A stretch of 64,000 bases of DNA from Acanthopleura granulata. Lineage: Eukaryota > Mollusca > Polyplacophora > Chitonida > Chitonidae. The stretch's first letter is position 1. Every line of letters begins with the position of its first letter. Location: positions 27,732,983 through 27,796,982 of the forward strand of contig JABBOT010000003.1 in the NCBI GenBank assembly GCA_016165875.1, in the 5' to 3' direction. The position numbers were made by a program, and so were the translations under genes. Positions 1 to 12,500 of this stretch are shown one piece after another. The notes under the pieces are model-generated. The model did no database searches, had not been told where the DNA came from, and was given only the letters and a program-made list of their open reading frames with translations.

Positions 1-61
1 TGCCTCTGGACATGAAACGTTCCCTACCAGACAAACTAAAATGCCTTAGCATGCCAATTAC

Positions 62-543
62 CTGGTACATTGGCTGCCGACCTCAGCAGTTCAAACAGCA
101 TCTCCAGGGTCTGGGGCTGGTAAGACTTAGGGCAGACCGCTATAGCGCTGGCCAGTCCCTCCAGCACCAGGTACCAGACGTGCAGTATCCCCGTGGGGTT
201 GTCCAGCTCATCCAGGGTGACCAAGGCCGGTGTTGCCTTACTGCCCACTTTACATCCAGATCCTCTGGGATGCCCGTCCAAGTGTTTGTCACCTGATGCG
301 TCCTTGAATTGTGACGTGTCCTTGGGGCTTTTCGGTGCGGGGTTGCCGTCCTCGGCCGCCTCAAACTCGGCCATGGTGATGGAGTGATAGTTCCCCTGGC
401 CTGACTCGTCCGAGTCTTCCTCATCCTCCCCGTCCCTGTTCCCCATTTTGTCATCCTCGTCAATAAAGACCCGCCTGAACCCATCAAAGTCTACATTGGG
501 GACGGCCGGGTCCACCAAGGCAGGAGAACTGCCAGAGTGGATT
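62..543 (-). CDS. ARFGEF3: ARFGEF3 exon 25 (last one in window)
   Basis: Residues 1353-1513. An acidic segment (DEDDKMGNRDGEDEEDSDE), then GILHVWYLVLEGLASAI and LEMLFELLRSAANVPG, conserved in BIG3. Donor CCAG|gtaatt, phase 1; the next exon is outside the window. Confidence 0.93.
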
Positions 544-3500
544 CTGTAACACAAACAACATGGATTCATTAAGCTCACTGGGGTTTAATATCATCTTCAG
601 ATATATTGTTAAGGACCTAAAATTTAGCTCCCCAAACCTGCATTTGTAGAGGTACATAAATGTCATAATACATTGGTCTTGGTGCTGAAATTTAAATTGC
701 AAACAAACTTATAAAGAAACAGTAAAATCTAAAATCAATAGAACTATCAGATTCAGAAAAAGATGCGCAACATAATCATAGACAAAACTTTAAGTCATTC
801 AGGGTATTTCACATCTGTGATGACATGCAGGTCTATAGAGAGACCTTGAGGGAAACCATTGCAAATACAAATTACCCGGTATAAAGCCACCTCAACAGCC
901 AAAATTGCAACAATGTCATATTTTTAATTAAATGACATTGGTAAATAAAGTTTAACTGAGCATCTTTATTAACATTTATTTCACGTGTTCAATTTGGACA
1001 AAACTGTTTTGACTCAACATCTAGATGTTGATAACATACCACCCCATTAAAACAGGTATCTTTTCTGATGGCTATTTCTTTGCACAGGAAAACAAAAATA
1101 CAGCAAAACAGGGAAACTGTGAGATCCTACCTGAGCGGCCCTCTCAACATAATCCACATAAGGTAATTCTTACTTGATTCCTTCCCCCCTTCCCCTGACC
1201 CCTGCATCAGAGCTCAGTATTTCATATTTGTCCAGAGATTGTCACACAAGATGACATTCTCACAAAATACCGGTGTGTTGCGTGGGTTTATGGCCTGATA
1301 TTTCGGCGAGAAGAGCAAAATATTGATCTTTGATACCCAATATTAGGCCGTAAACCCACGCAATATGCTGGTATGATGAATTCATCACAATGACGAGCAT
1401 CACCGGTGACTTTTGTTGACATTTTTGTCAAAATACGCCAAGTTCTTACAGGGGCTTTGCCACTGACTGAGCAACCGAGACTGATGTCACGGCTCACACA
1501 ATGAGAACAGCACAGACTAGGACCGGGGTGCTGATGGCACAGAGCAAAAAACACTTGCTTTAAATCGACTGCGAGATATTAACTTTTGATTCAATTTGCA
1601 CCGGTTTGCAATTTAACTGTGTCAAAAAGATGCTACGAGAAACTTTTCTACACGTTGTTGTTGTTGCTAACTACTGAATCATTAGAACTCTTAAGAGAAT
1701 AGAGGCAAGAAAAGTTACTGACTCGTACATTGCTGACAAGCATTGCTATCCTCCGGCGTAAGAATCCTTGACTCCATAGGGATACAGAAAAAATATCAAA
1801 GGTGCGAGACTGTACTGCTTGTTTGTTTTGTGAATACAGTAAACTATTCAAGGCAGATAGACCAATCACATGCGCAGAATTTTCTCTGAATTGAATCTAC
1901 TGATAATGAACAGTGTAAATTGTTCTGCTGCATGCATGAGGTTTCCAAATATGATGATGGGAAACAAGGACTCAAGTTTCATAGGCTTGAGAAGATTTCC
2001 ACTGTGTCAAAATGATCATCACAGCCTATCAATAAGACATAAAATATAACAAATAATTGCCACAAGACAGATCTAATATTGACGAAATGGCATAAAGCCA
2101 TAATCATTCATGAATAACAAATGAAATAAAATGTGAACTACCGGTACATTTACAAATAGTGTCAATGTCCACAACCCGAGCCTGAACTGTGAATCTGACC
2201 TGTGCGCCCCGCTAAAGGTGGGGCAGACTGGGATCTTCCACATAGAGGACAGGATATTGCAGCATTTCTGTAGGTATTTCAGGGCAGGTTCTGCGAGGTT
2301 CTCATCTGCCCCAGGTTCGGTTAATCCAGCATCACTGCCTGAGTCTGAGTCATCATCCAGGTCAGCCTGGAACTCTCCTGTAGTGGAGGAGAAAAAAAGA
2401 AAGAGGAGGAATATTTTTTCAAATGCTGCTCCAGTATAGTCTGAAAGAAATGAATTTCCAATGTTCACAGCTCCCTTTCATAAAACCTTGAAACACTTAC
2501 AGTGTATCTGAAGATGATATTTCTGTGATACAATATTTCATGGCTACTGTTACTAAAATGTAAAATGTTTCTGTTTTCATTTCTCATTATTACACACAAA
2601 CACAAAACACGCACGTAGCCCACAAACACAGCAAGAAAACTTTTACGGTCATATACACGTAGTTGTAAAATTATTAAAAGAAACTACATCTGTCTGCTTT
2701 GAACGAAACACTACACACACAGAATTTAAATGGAGCAGAATCCAAATAGGTCCCAATCCAAGCAAATCTAGCCCCGTAGCTGGCAGTAAGACATACAAAG
2801 TAAGTATGAGTTATGTGCATATTACAAGTGCAGTGTATAAAACTTATAAAACTGATCCTACACACTGAAGCCCTTACCTGGCCCTCTGACGTATTTCAGC
2901 AGGCAGAGAATACAGTCCACAGTCGCATTGGCAAACACATGCACATTGTCTGTTGACAGGAACACGTCAAATACATCCAACACCGCGGTCACGTGACGCT
3001 GACGTGCCTCATTCACCTCCTCGTTGGCCGTGTACTCGATTTTAACAGCTCGGAGTGCGGCAAACAAAGGGCGCCAGCCGGAGCGGATCTCAGCCGTGCA
3101 CGCCTCCACTAGCTCACATATAGAACACACAACCTGGAATGCATAACATAATGTGACTATTCAGAAACAATACAAGTGATCACTGTGCATGAGCACGCAT
3201 AAGAAATTAGCCATCTGCTCCAATGGGGTGTAAAGTTTTTGATCATGTGCTAAAATTATGCATGCAAGTAAGGTGGATGCCTTGCTTGCACACGACAACC
3301 AATCATGTCCCATCCATGATCCAGACGGTTGAGATCGGGGCTCATTGCAGGCCAAAGAATCAGGAGGCTGACAGGTGGTATGAGGAGAAGGGTTCAGGTT
3401 GTCATCATGGCACAAGGCAGACACACTCGATATTGACTTAAAATGGGCTCACTGCAGGCCACAGAATCAAGAGGCTGACAGGTGGTATGAGGAGAAGGGT

Positions 3501-6500
3501 TCAGGTTGTCATCATGGCACAAGGCAGACACACTCGATATTGACTTAAAACGGGCTCACTGTAGGCCACAGAATCAGGACGCTGACAGGTGGTATGAGGA
3601 GAAGGGTTCAGGTTGTCATCATGGCACAAGGCAGACACACTCGATACTGACTTAAAACGGGCTCACTGTAGGCCACAGAATCAGAAGGCTGACAGGTGGT
3701 ATGAGGAGAAGGGTTCAGGTTGTCATCATGGCACAAGGCCGACACACTCGATATTGACTTAAAATGGGCTCACTGTAGGCCACAGAATCAAGAGGCTGAC
3801 AGGTGGTATGAGGAGAAGGGTTCAGGTTGTCATCATGGCACAAGGCCGACACACTCGATACTGACTTAAAACGGGCTCACTGCAGGCCACAGAATCAAGA
3901 GGCTGACAGGTGGTATGAGGAGAAGGGTTCAGGTTGTCATCATGGCACAAGGCCGACACACTCGATATTGACTTAAAACGAGCTCACTGCAGGCCACAGA
4001 ATCAGGAGGCTGACAGGTGGTATGAGGAGAAGGGTTCAGGTTGTCATCATGGCCCAAGGCCGACACACTCGATACTGACTTAAAACGAGCTCACTGCAGG
4101 CCACAGAATCAAGAGGCTGACAGGTGGTATGAGGAGAAGGGTTCAGGTTGTCATCATGGCACAAGGCCGACACACTCGATACTGACTTAAAACGAGCTCA
4201 CTGCAGGCCACAGAATCAAGAGGCTGACAGGTGGTATGAGGAGAAGGGTTCAGGTTGTCATCATGGCACAAGGCCGACACACTCGATACTGACTTAAAAC
4301 GAGCTCACTGCAGGCCACAGAATCAAGAGGCTGACAGGTGGTATGAGGAGAAGGGTTCAGGTTGTCATCATGACACAAGGCAGACACACTCGATACTGAC
4401 TTAAAACGAGCTCACTGCAGGCCACAGAATCAAGAGGCTGACAGGTGGTATGAGGAGAAGGGTTCAGGTTGTCATCATGGCACAAGGCGGACACACTCGA
4501 TACTGACTTAAAACGGGCTCACTGTAGGCCACAGAATCAAGAGGCTGACAGGTGGTATGAGGAGAAGGGTTCAGGTTGTCATCATGGCACAAGGCGGACA
4601 CACTCGATACTGACTTAAAACGGGCTCACTGTAGGCCACAGAATCAAGAGGCTGACAGGTGGTATGAGGAGAAGGGTTCAGGTTGTCATCATGGCACAAG
4701 GCTGACACACTCGATATTGACTTAAAACGGGCTCACTGTAGGCCACAGAATCAGGAGGCTGACAGGTGGTATGAGGAGAAGGGTTCAGGTCGTCATCATG
4801 GCACAAGGCCGACACACTCGATATTGACTTATGAGATACCAAATGACTTTTTTCAACCACTGCTTCAACACCGCTCACTCCAGAAACATACTTGTATAGC
4901 CATTGTTTCACATCAAAACCAGTGATGACAGAAATGTGCATGTGTGTTATCATTAAAATACTTGTATTCCAATAATTTTCTCGCTTTTCATAATCCAAAG
5001 AATCTCACGGTTCACAACCAATCACAATTTCCACTCTTTTGATACAGAAGAACATTAATGGCATGTTTACAAAATCGCCACAGTTAAAACCAGGCACTTT
5101 GTGTATATATTAGCCAAAGCATTGATTTATGACATTCCCCTTCCCCGAAAAAAAAACAAAAAACACCTGATTATAGCCCCCTTATAACAAATAAAACTGT
5201 TCACATTATTTTCTACCTCATACTCACCTGATCTTGGACATCTCCATCACAGAGATCTAAACACAGCAGAGTCTCCAGGGTTTTACACAGCAGCTCGTTC
5301 ACATGGAAATGGGGTAATTCTGGAGAGTTACTGACCATGGCTGTGATGTAACCATGGATACAACTAACCGCCATCTTGGATATGTTCCTATCAATATGAC
5401 CTGCAGCCTGTAAATTAGAAAACAACACCAGCTTATAGGATGACGGCAACACACTTTCTGCTTATTTTATCAAAAACGAGTAATAAATATTAAATCATTC
5501 TGTATGTTCACATAGAAAAAATGTGTGAAACGTTCTCAAAAAATTCAGAAATTAGCATGAATTTACTAATTAAAATGACTGTCCTAACTGGCATTTAGCC
5601 ATTCCACAATATCTAAAACACTGACGCATTACACGTTGTTTGGAAATTAGTGAGCAAACCGTCCATTTACCTCAGCCAGATAAGGGGAGACAACTGTCCA
5701 AGCCCTCAGTAGGTGGAGCAGTGGCCTGCCACTGTGAAGTAGCCTCATCATCACATCCTGTAGACGGTACAGATGGAGGGCGTTAGTGGGCAGGTGACTG
5801 GCAGCTAGGACGACACCCTCATTACCATCCTCCCGCCTCTGAGATTTGGACAGCTGGATCTGGCTGGCATCACAGAGCTCTCCCAGAAACCCCAACAGAG
5901 CCCCCATATTCAGCTTGTTGGCAGCATCTTCAAACAGTCTGTAACATACATCACAAACTGTACATCAAACTACATAGCAAGTGTTTGCCTGTGTACATGT
6001 AGCATGTGTGTACATGGCAAAAAAAAACAATGACAACATATGAAGAACGAACAGTTAAAAATATGTGAATTCTAAGATTGTGGAAACCACTGCACTTCAC
6101 ATGCTGAGTTCACATTCACAAGACAAGAGTTCTATTAACCTTGCTACTACACTCAGTCTTAAAAAACCTCAGGTGAAAATGAAACAATTACTTATTTGAT
6201 TCTTGCATATAGCCATGCTTGGGAATATTTCACTTGAACTCTGGAAGTCTTATTCATTGGTGATGGAAACCGAAATGCCCCAGGTAAACCCCTGACCTTT
6301 GGCAAGTTACTGACAAACTTTTCCATGAGTGGCATATATATATGCATGCCACATTGGTGGAGGATGGGTGGTCCTAAATGGGTGTTACAACAGCACAAAT
6401 GGCCACCTGAGTGTTGTTCACCGCTTACTATCATGATAGCCCCACAAACAGTGAGAGGGTGGAATCTACAAATTTGTTGTCTAAATCCCAGGTCTGTGCT

Positions 6501-9500
6501 TTGCATATATATCCCTGTCATTCCATCACGTTATACCTGTCAACTTCCTGAGAGAGTCCACACAAAGCCTTGGCAGTCTGGGAAGCACTCAACACCCCTC
6601 CTCCTGATAATGCACTGTCCCAACCTGCCTCTATACCACTCTGTTTAATCAGCTCGGGCACATTGATTCTGGGGGTCACAGCTACAGGAACAGTCTGCAT
6701 CAAAGGGCCTGACATAAAATCAGGTTCCCTGCAATGGATGAAAAGCAAGAGATTTCAATCAAACTACACTTAAATATGAATGTTTAGCCACAATAATAAT
6801 TACACCACAACTAGGTTCTTCCTAATTATTTGTCACATTAAAGTCAACTTTTATAAAAGGATAGAACTAATCAATTAGATTACAGATTCTGAGGGCCTAG
6901 ATCTTCTTCCTTTTCACAATTACACGTACAAGTATCTTGAGCTCTTGACAACATTACAAGTGTCTGGAGCTTTTTCTTTATACCATACTGGTATCTTGAG
7001 CTTTATCATGACAGCATTACAAATATCTTGTGTTACCCAGTTGTGTTGTCACACATTAAGTCAGAGAACAAACCTCTCAATGATTTGTCCTGACAGTACT
7101 TTGGGCAGGTTGCTTTGGTTGTTACCACTGCTGAAGTACTTGTGTTCTAACTCAGAGATGTGCGCACAACATCTGAAATCAAAACACAAATATCATTAAC
7201 ATGGATATATACATATTTATTTATTAGATTTCTTCTTAATGCCATACTCAAGAGCTTTTCACTTGGTGGTTAGTTTTCAGGGCAGAGGAAACAGAAGTGC
7301 CTGGCAAAAACAACCAGCCTCTGGCAAAATACAGACAAACTTTCCCATGTGTGATTTAAAGCCAGCCACACAATGTCTGTAGAGGAGAGGAGGGTCTTTA
7401 ATGAATGTTAGATTTTGTTAACGATGACACAAGTGGCATCAAGTGTTTACTGTCACATAGGCTCCACAAGCAATGAGAACCGAGGAACATACCAGTGTGT
7501 GAGTTTCAGTGATTGAAAAGCAAGCCCCTCTAACCACTAGGCCACAGCCTACTCCAACATGGAAACATAGTTAATTCCACATGTATCATCACCACAACAA
7601 CTACGACGTGAATCAGGAATACCAAGTGGAGATTAATAATGGCAATCTGCACTGCTCCAGTTGTAGTTTTGACAGCACTGGATATAAACTACAAAGAGAC
7701 TCAGTATGTCGAACAAACCCCAAGCAAATAAATAAATTAACAAAGAGACTTAACTAAAGACATGACAAGTCTGGGGCCCACTTCACGAAGGAGGTGTAAC
7801 ATTTCCTCAAACTTAACTACCATGGCAACATATCTCAAACAATATAACAGTGTGTGTTGTCACAACAATTACGTCTGACATAACTTAGACCCCGTTTGTA
7901 AAACGGGCCCCTGCTGGGAGCCTTACCTAAAGACATGGCTCCAGCAATCTGCTGAGTGGCTGCCCATCTCCAGCCCCATGGTCATTACCACATCCATGCT
8001 GAGAACGTGTGCCGCATGCAGCCGCACCAGTTTGGGCTTGGTGGGGAGCCCCGGTGGCTTGGGACCCTTCCTGTCCCCCTGGGGTGTCTGGTGAATGTCC
8101 TCCATGACACAGGAGGAGTTGGCTAACAGGGCAAACACACTGCCACATCGACCCTGTAAACCTGGGGAACAGAGAACATCCTATATAAGGATTCACTTTA
8201 ACATTTATTGGGTTCAACTGGGTAGGAACCAAACTACAGCAGTGCTAACTGTATGGATACACAAAGTGGTTCATTTGACACTTTGCACACCACTAGCTTT
8301 CTTATAGCTGTCAGTTGGGTAAATATTTTATAGTGATGTAGGGTAGACTTCCTTAGCCATCTCAATCCCTAACATCAGACCTACATGTAGGCTGGTGGAG
8401 ACCTCTCCCCCACCCCCAGGGTTGAGTGTGTTATACTGTACCTAGTGAGCAGCAGAGCCTGGCAGCTTTCTGTAGACCTTCCAGACTGGTACAGATGGCC
8501 TCCCTCGCCTTCAGACTTTCCTCCTTAGCTCCCTCAATCCCCAACATCAGTCCCAGGCTACTGGAGATGCCACAGGAACTATCTCCATTCAGTAAGACAG
8601 ACATCACATCAATGATGCCCTCCCAGCACGAGGTGAGGATGTAACGTGACAAGAGTTTGCCTGTGGAGAAAATGAATTATTTATTTATCTGATTGCTGTT
8701 TAATGCCATACTCAAGAATTTTTCAATTACATGATGTGGGTCAGTTTTATGGGTGGGAGGAAACCAAAGTCTCAAAGACCTCTGAACACTGAACTTTGGC
8801 AGGTTGCTGAGAAACCTTCCCACATGGGATATGTACTCAATATCAGTGGAGAACCAGTGGTCTTTAAGAAGCCATTAGACCGTGCAAACAGCCATAGGAG
8901 TGTCATCTAGCTGCTTACTGTCACTTACTGGACACACAAGCAATAAGAGCAGGGAAATCTACAAATGCCCTGTCCAATGCTAGCTTTGAACTCTTACCTG
9001 GTGTGTTCTAATGATGGTGGGGAAAATGAAAAACACTTTGTAATCCTGTTTTTTATATCAGTTTTTGATCCATTGTAATTATTAAATTGGAATTGGACAT
9101 ATTAATAAATTTTCACGGCAAGATTTTAGATTTAAATATGCCATATCGGAAATCATACAAGACACTGTTAAGTACATGTAACAGTATATGGATCATAGGT
9201 TTGGTATGTGCACATGCATATGTACATTTTGTTAAATACTAAGCATTAAAAATGTTGTTGTTGTTAACAGCTATATTATCAATAGAGGTTAATGCTGTAG
9301 GCATAATTTATCTTTTATTATTTATTATTTCAATTATTTTTCATTCTTGCCTAAAATCTGAGAGCAATATTATTCAAGACCTCTACAAGTATGCAGGCAT
9401 TTATAGTGATCTATTCATTTAAGTCACAGCTATATATTAATAAGTTCAGTCAACTGTTACTTGATCCACCACTTACATCTATATGTATCCTGTAATAAGG

Positions 9501-12500
9501 GCACTTAAAACATAGTGCTTGACATTATCTCAGTAGGAGAGTCAGTTATTCCTGTTGAAGATTTATTGCATTCCCACAACCATGCCTCACTGACTTAAAA
9601 GGAGAAGGCCAAACAGCCAAGTGTAACGTAAGTCATAGTTAAAAGAGTAAGGTTTTAAGATTTTAAAAACACCATCCGATAATTTTTTGGACGTACTCTG
9701 TAAACCATCTGCTTCATCTCTGTAAGCTCTCACAGCTGTCAGAGGACACCAACACTTTATTGACCCGAAGCTGGATAAATGACATGAATCAAGCTGGTCA
9801 CTCTAGCCTAGATCCTTCTCATCTGTATATGACATGCTGTTTGTGCAGCCAAAAGCTGCACACTGTCGCATCCTGCCAGCTCTTAGTTTTGGTCTGAACA
9901 CAGACAAAACAAGGTGCAGCAGCCAACTGTCTATAATCAAGCTGATTTCATATGTATAAGAAAAGTCTTGAGTACAGACAACAGATGGAATGGTAATGAG
10001 TTACCAGCCCGAATCATGTCACATCCTCTAGTCCTGCTTCAAATAATCCAGTGTCCTGATTGGTCAAAATTATTTTCACAGTTATGTTCCCCTTTACAAG
10101 GAGGTACATTTACTTATTATTTGCCACTGAGTATGTTCTACCTTGAAACTTCTTGTCTCGGAACTAAAAAAAAGCTAAAAACAATTTATTGGTTATTTTC
10201 AACTCTTCAAACCTTATTCTTTCACCACAAACGGCCCATATTTTCCTGGTCTTTTCCTATCATCATTCATACTCTTTACAAGAAAAGACAACAAAAAATA
10301 TTACCAAAGTTATTTCAGAAGAGGAGTCCATACAGACCTAAATGGGCATAGGCAATTCTTCATGACATGCTTGATAACTCTATAAATCACTTTTAATCTC
10401 GAATATTTACGAGGCCATATGATACGTCATTTTAGAGAAACCGGAAAGATGAGTTTCAGTACTAGGGGAGAGATACTCCTTTCTGTGTGAAGTGAGGTCC
10501 CCTTTAGTATTACAATCGAAGGCCACGCACTGTGGCATCCTGCTTGATACCTTGGAGAATAACCCGAATCATATTCTACTACCATTTTCTTACTGAAAAT
10601 GGCTTTAAATTATATTAGAACTGTCACGTACTCACAAGGGAAATAGCTGATTTAACACTACTTCTACATGGCAAAGTGGTGAACTAGGTATGGGTGACGT
10701 CAAAGGGGAAACAGATGTCTTCGCTGGTAGAAATATCTCACCTCTGATTGGTTAACATTGAGAGAATGGCAGCCTATTCGATTTTCCCCGCTTCAGAGTT
10801 TTTGCTAACTTTATCATGCATCACATAAAAAAAACTTATGTTTTTTGAACTATGAATAGAATTCTTTATCGATACATATATACATGTGGTTAAGTGTTGT
10901 CTTTTCTTTTAAGTACTATACACAGATTCTGTAAGCCATTCAGGCAGATAATAAAAGTTACATATCACAACGAAGGATGAGTTGTCTACCCGGTTAAATA
11001 TCTGAACTTGCACATCCAGAAACATGCTGTTATTCTTGTCACCCCACATCACTAGCCAATATTAAATTTTTGGTTTACCTCACTCCATATAACACTGTAA
11101 CCTGTGGAAAATCAAGCAACCAGCTGTGTAGCTGTGGTATGAAATAATGAAAAGTTGCTGTAACTCTTCAACTTAATTCAAGTTCTGTTTCGCTTAACGC
11201 AACATTCTTAAGACTTTTGAGGCTCTATGAATCCACCTAGCGTATCACATTTACACAATCCAGCAGAAAAAACAAATGATTCTGGAATAATGTTTTCAGA
11301 CGATTCCTGTGATGCATCACATGTATACACAGCTGACTTTTTCATATCCTCAAACTGACAAAACCTTGAGTCAAGAGTTCATTCCAACAACTGCCACTCT
11401 GCCTTTTGACCCAAGCCATACACAAAGCAGCCTAACAGATGGTCTTCACTACCAATGTCGTCTTCACTACCAATGTCATCAACACACCTGCTTCCACCTG
11501 CCTCCTGTTGCCTGCAGATGGGATGATTTCATCACATTGTTCATTACAAAGCAGTTGTCTGCCTTTGTCATGGCTTCCCAAGCCATCCAAATCTAAAAAT
11601 ATAAAACATGTGATGATAAATAACTGTAATACAATTCAATACAAAAGCATTCAAATAAACACATACATTCTGACGATACACGTAAATGCCTGATTACTGA
11701 AAGAAAAAGGAAAAACCAAATATTATAGCAATTTCATGTGGAACTGTGCCATCATATGTTGTAAACATGGGAAGACGAGGAAAAGATGAAAATTCGGCTT
11801 CATTTTCTCATTTTACTGACATGCATAAGAATACAAGAAAGTATTGTCCAGTCTTCGGCAGGTTGTATGTATAATATGAATGCACCTAACTGCTCCTGAG
11901 CTTCTAAGATAACCTCTGCATACACAACAAGGAAACAGATTCAGGCAAACAGCACTTAACTTTTTGATTTGATAGGATTTCCAGTATTAAAATTCAGAAA
12001 TTGCAATCTGTGTACAGGACATACTTCCAAAAATTCTTTACTGCCAATGCTAAAAAGGTTTCAAAATGTCTCAAGGGTATTTGAGCTAATGTTGCCCAGA
12101 CTGACATTACAGACCTGTGAGAAAGCTGATAAGGGGTACGTCACTGGTGGTTTCGATGTCTGGCACATAACCTGCCTCCACCAGAAAGTCTGTGGTGATG
12201 ACGAGTCGGTATAGCTCCGACAGCCAGGTGGGTGAGAGGAATAGCAGCAGTCCCGTCCCCAAGACGCTATCCACAAACCAGTCCTAAGGGCAGACAGGGC
12301 AATTAGCTTTAAGTCATGGAGTCCACACCTGAAGACTCAGAACCCAAGCGTTTTGAGAAAGCTTTATGATTCCTGCTAGGTTGACTGTAGGGTATAAGTA
12401 ATGAAGCAACTGTCATAAGAGTATGTCACTAAATCCATGCGAACACAATGAAAAATGTGTACTCAGGTTCACCTTGTGTGCCTTAAACATCAGTTAAGCC

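Noticed and set aside
1288..1554. 88-codon minus ORF
   Set aside because: Overlaps the hairpin element in an ARFGEF3 intron; no splice-phase fit with exons 24 and 25.
3340..4830. CRISPR-like array
   Set aside because: Contiguous 107-bp tandem units without unique spacers in an animal intron: a minisatellite.
9914..10351. 145-codon plus-strand ORF
   Set aside because: Within an ARFGEF3 intron, antisense, no family resemblance; probably chance.
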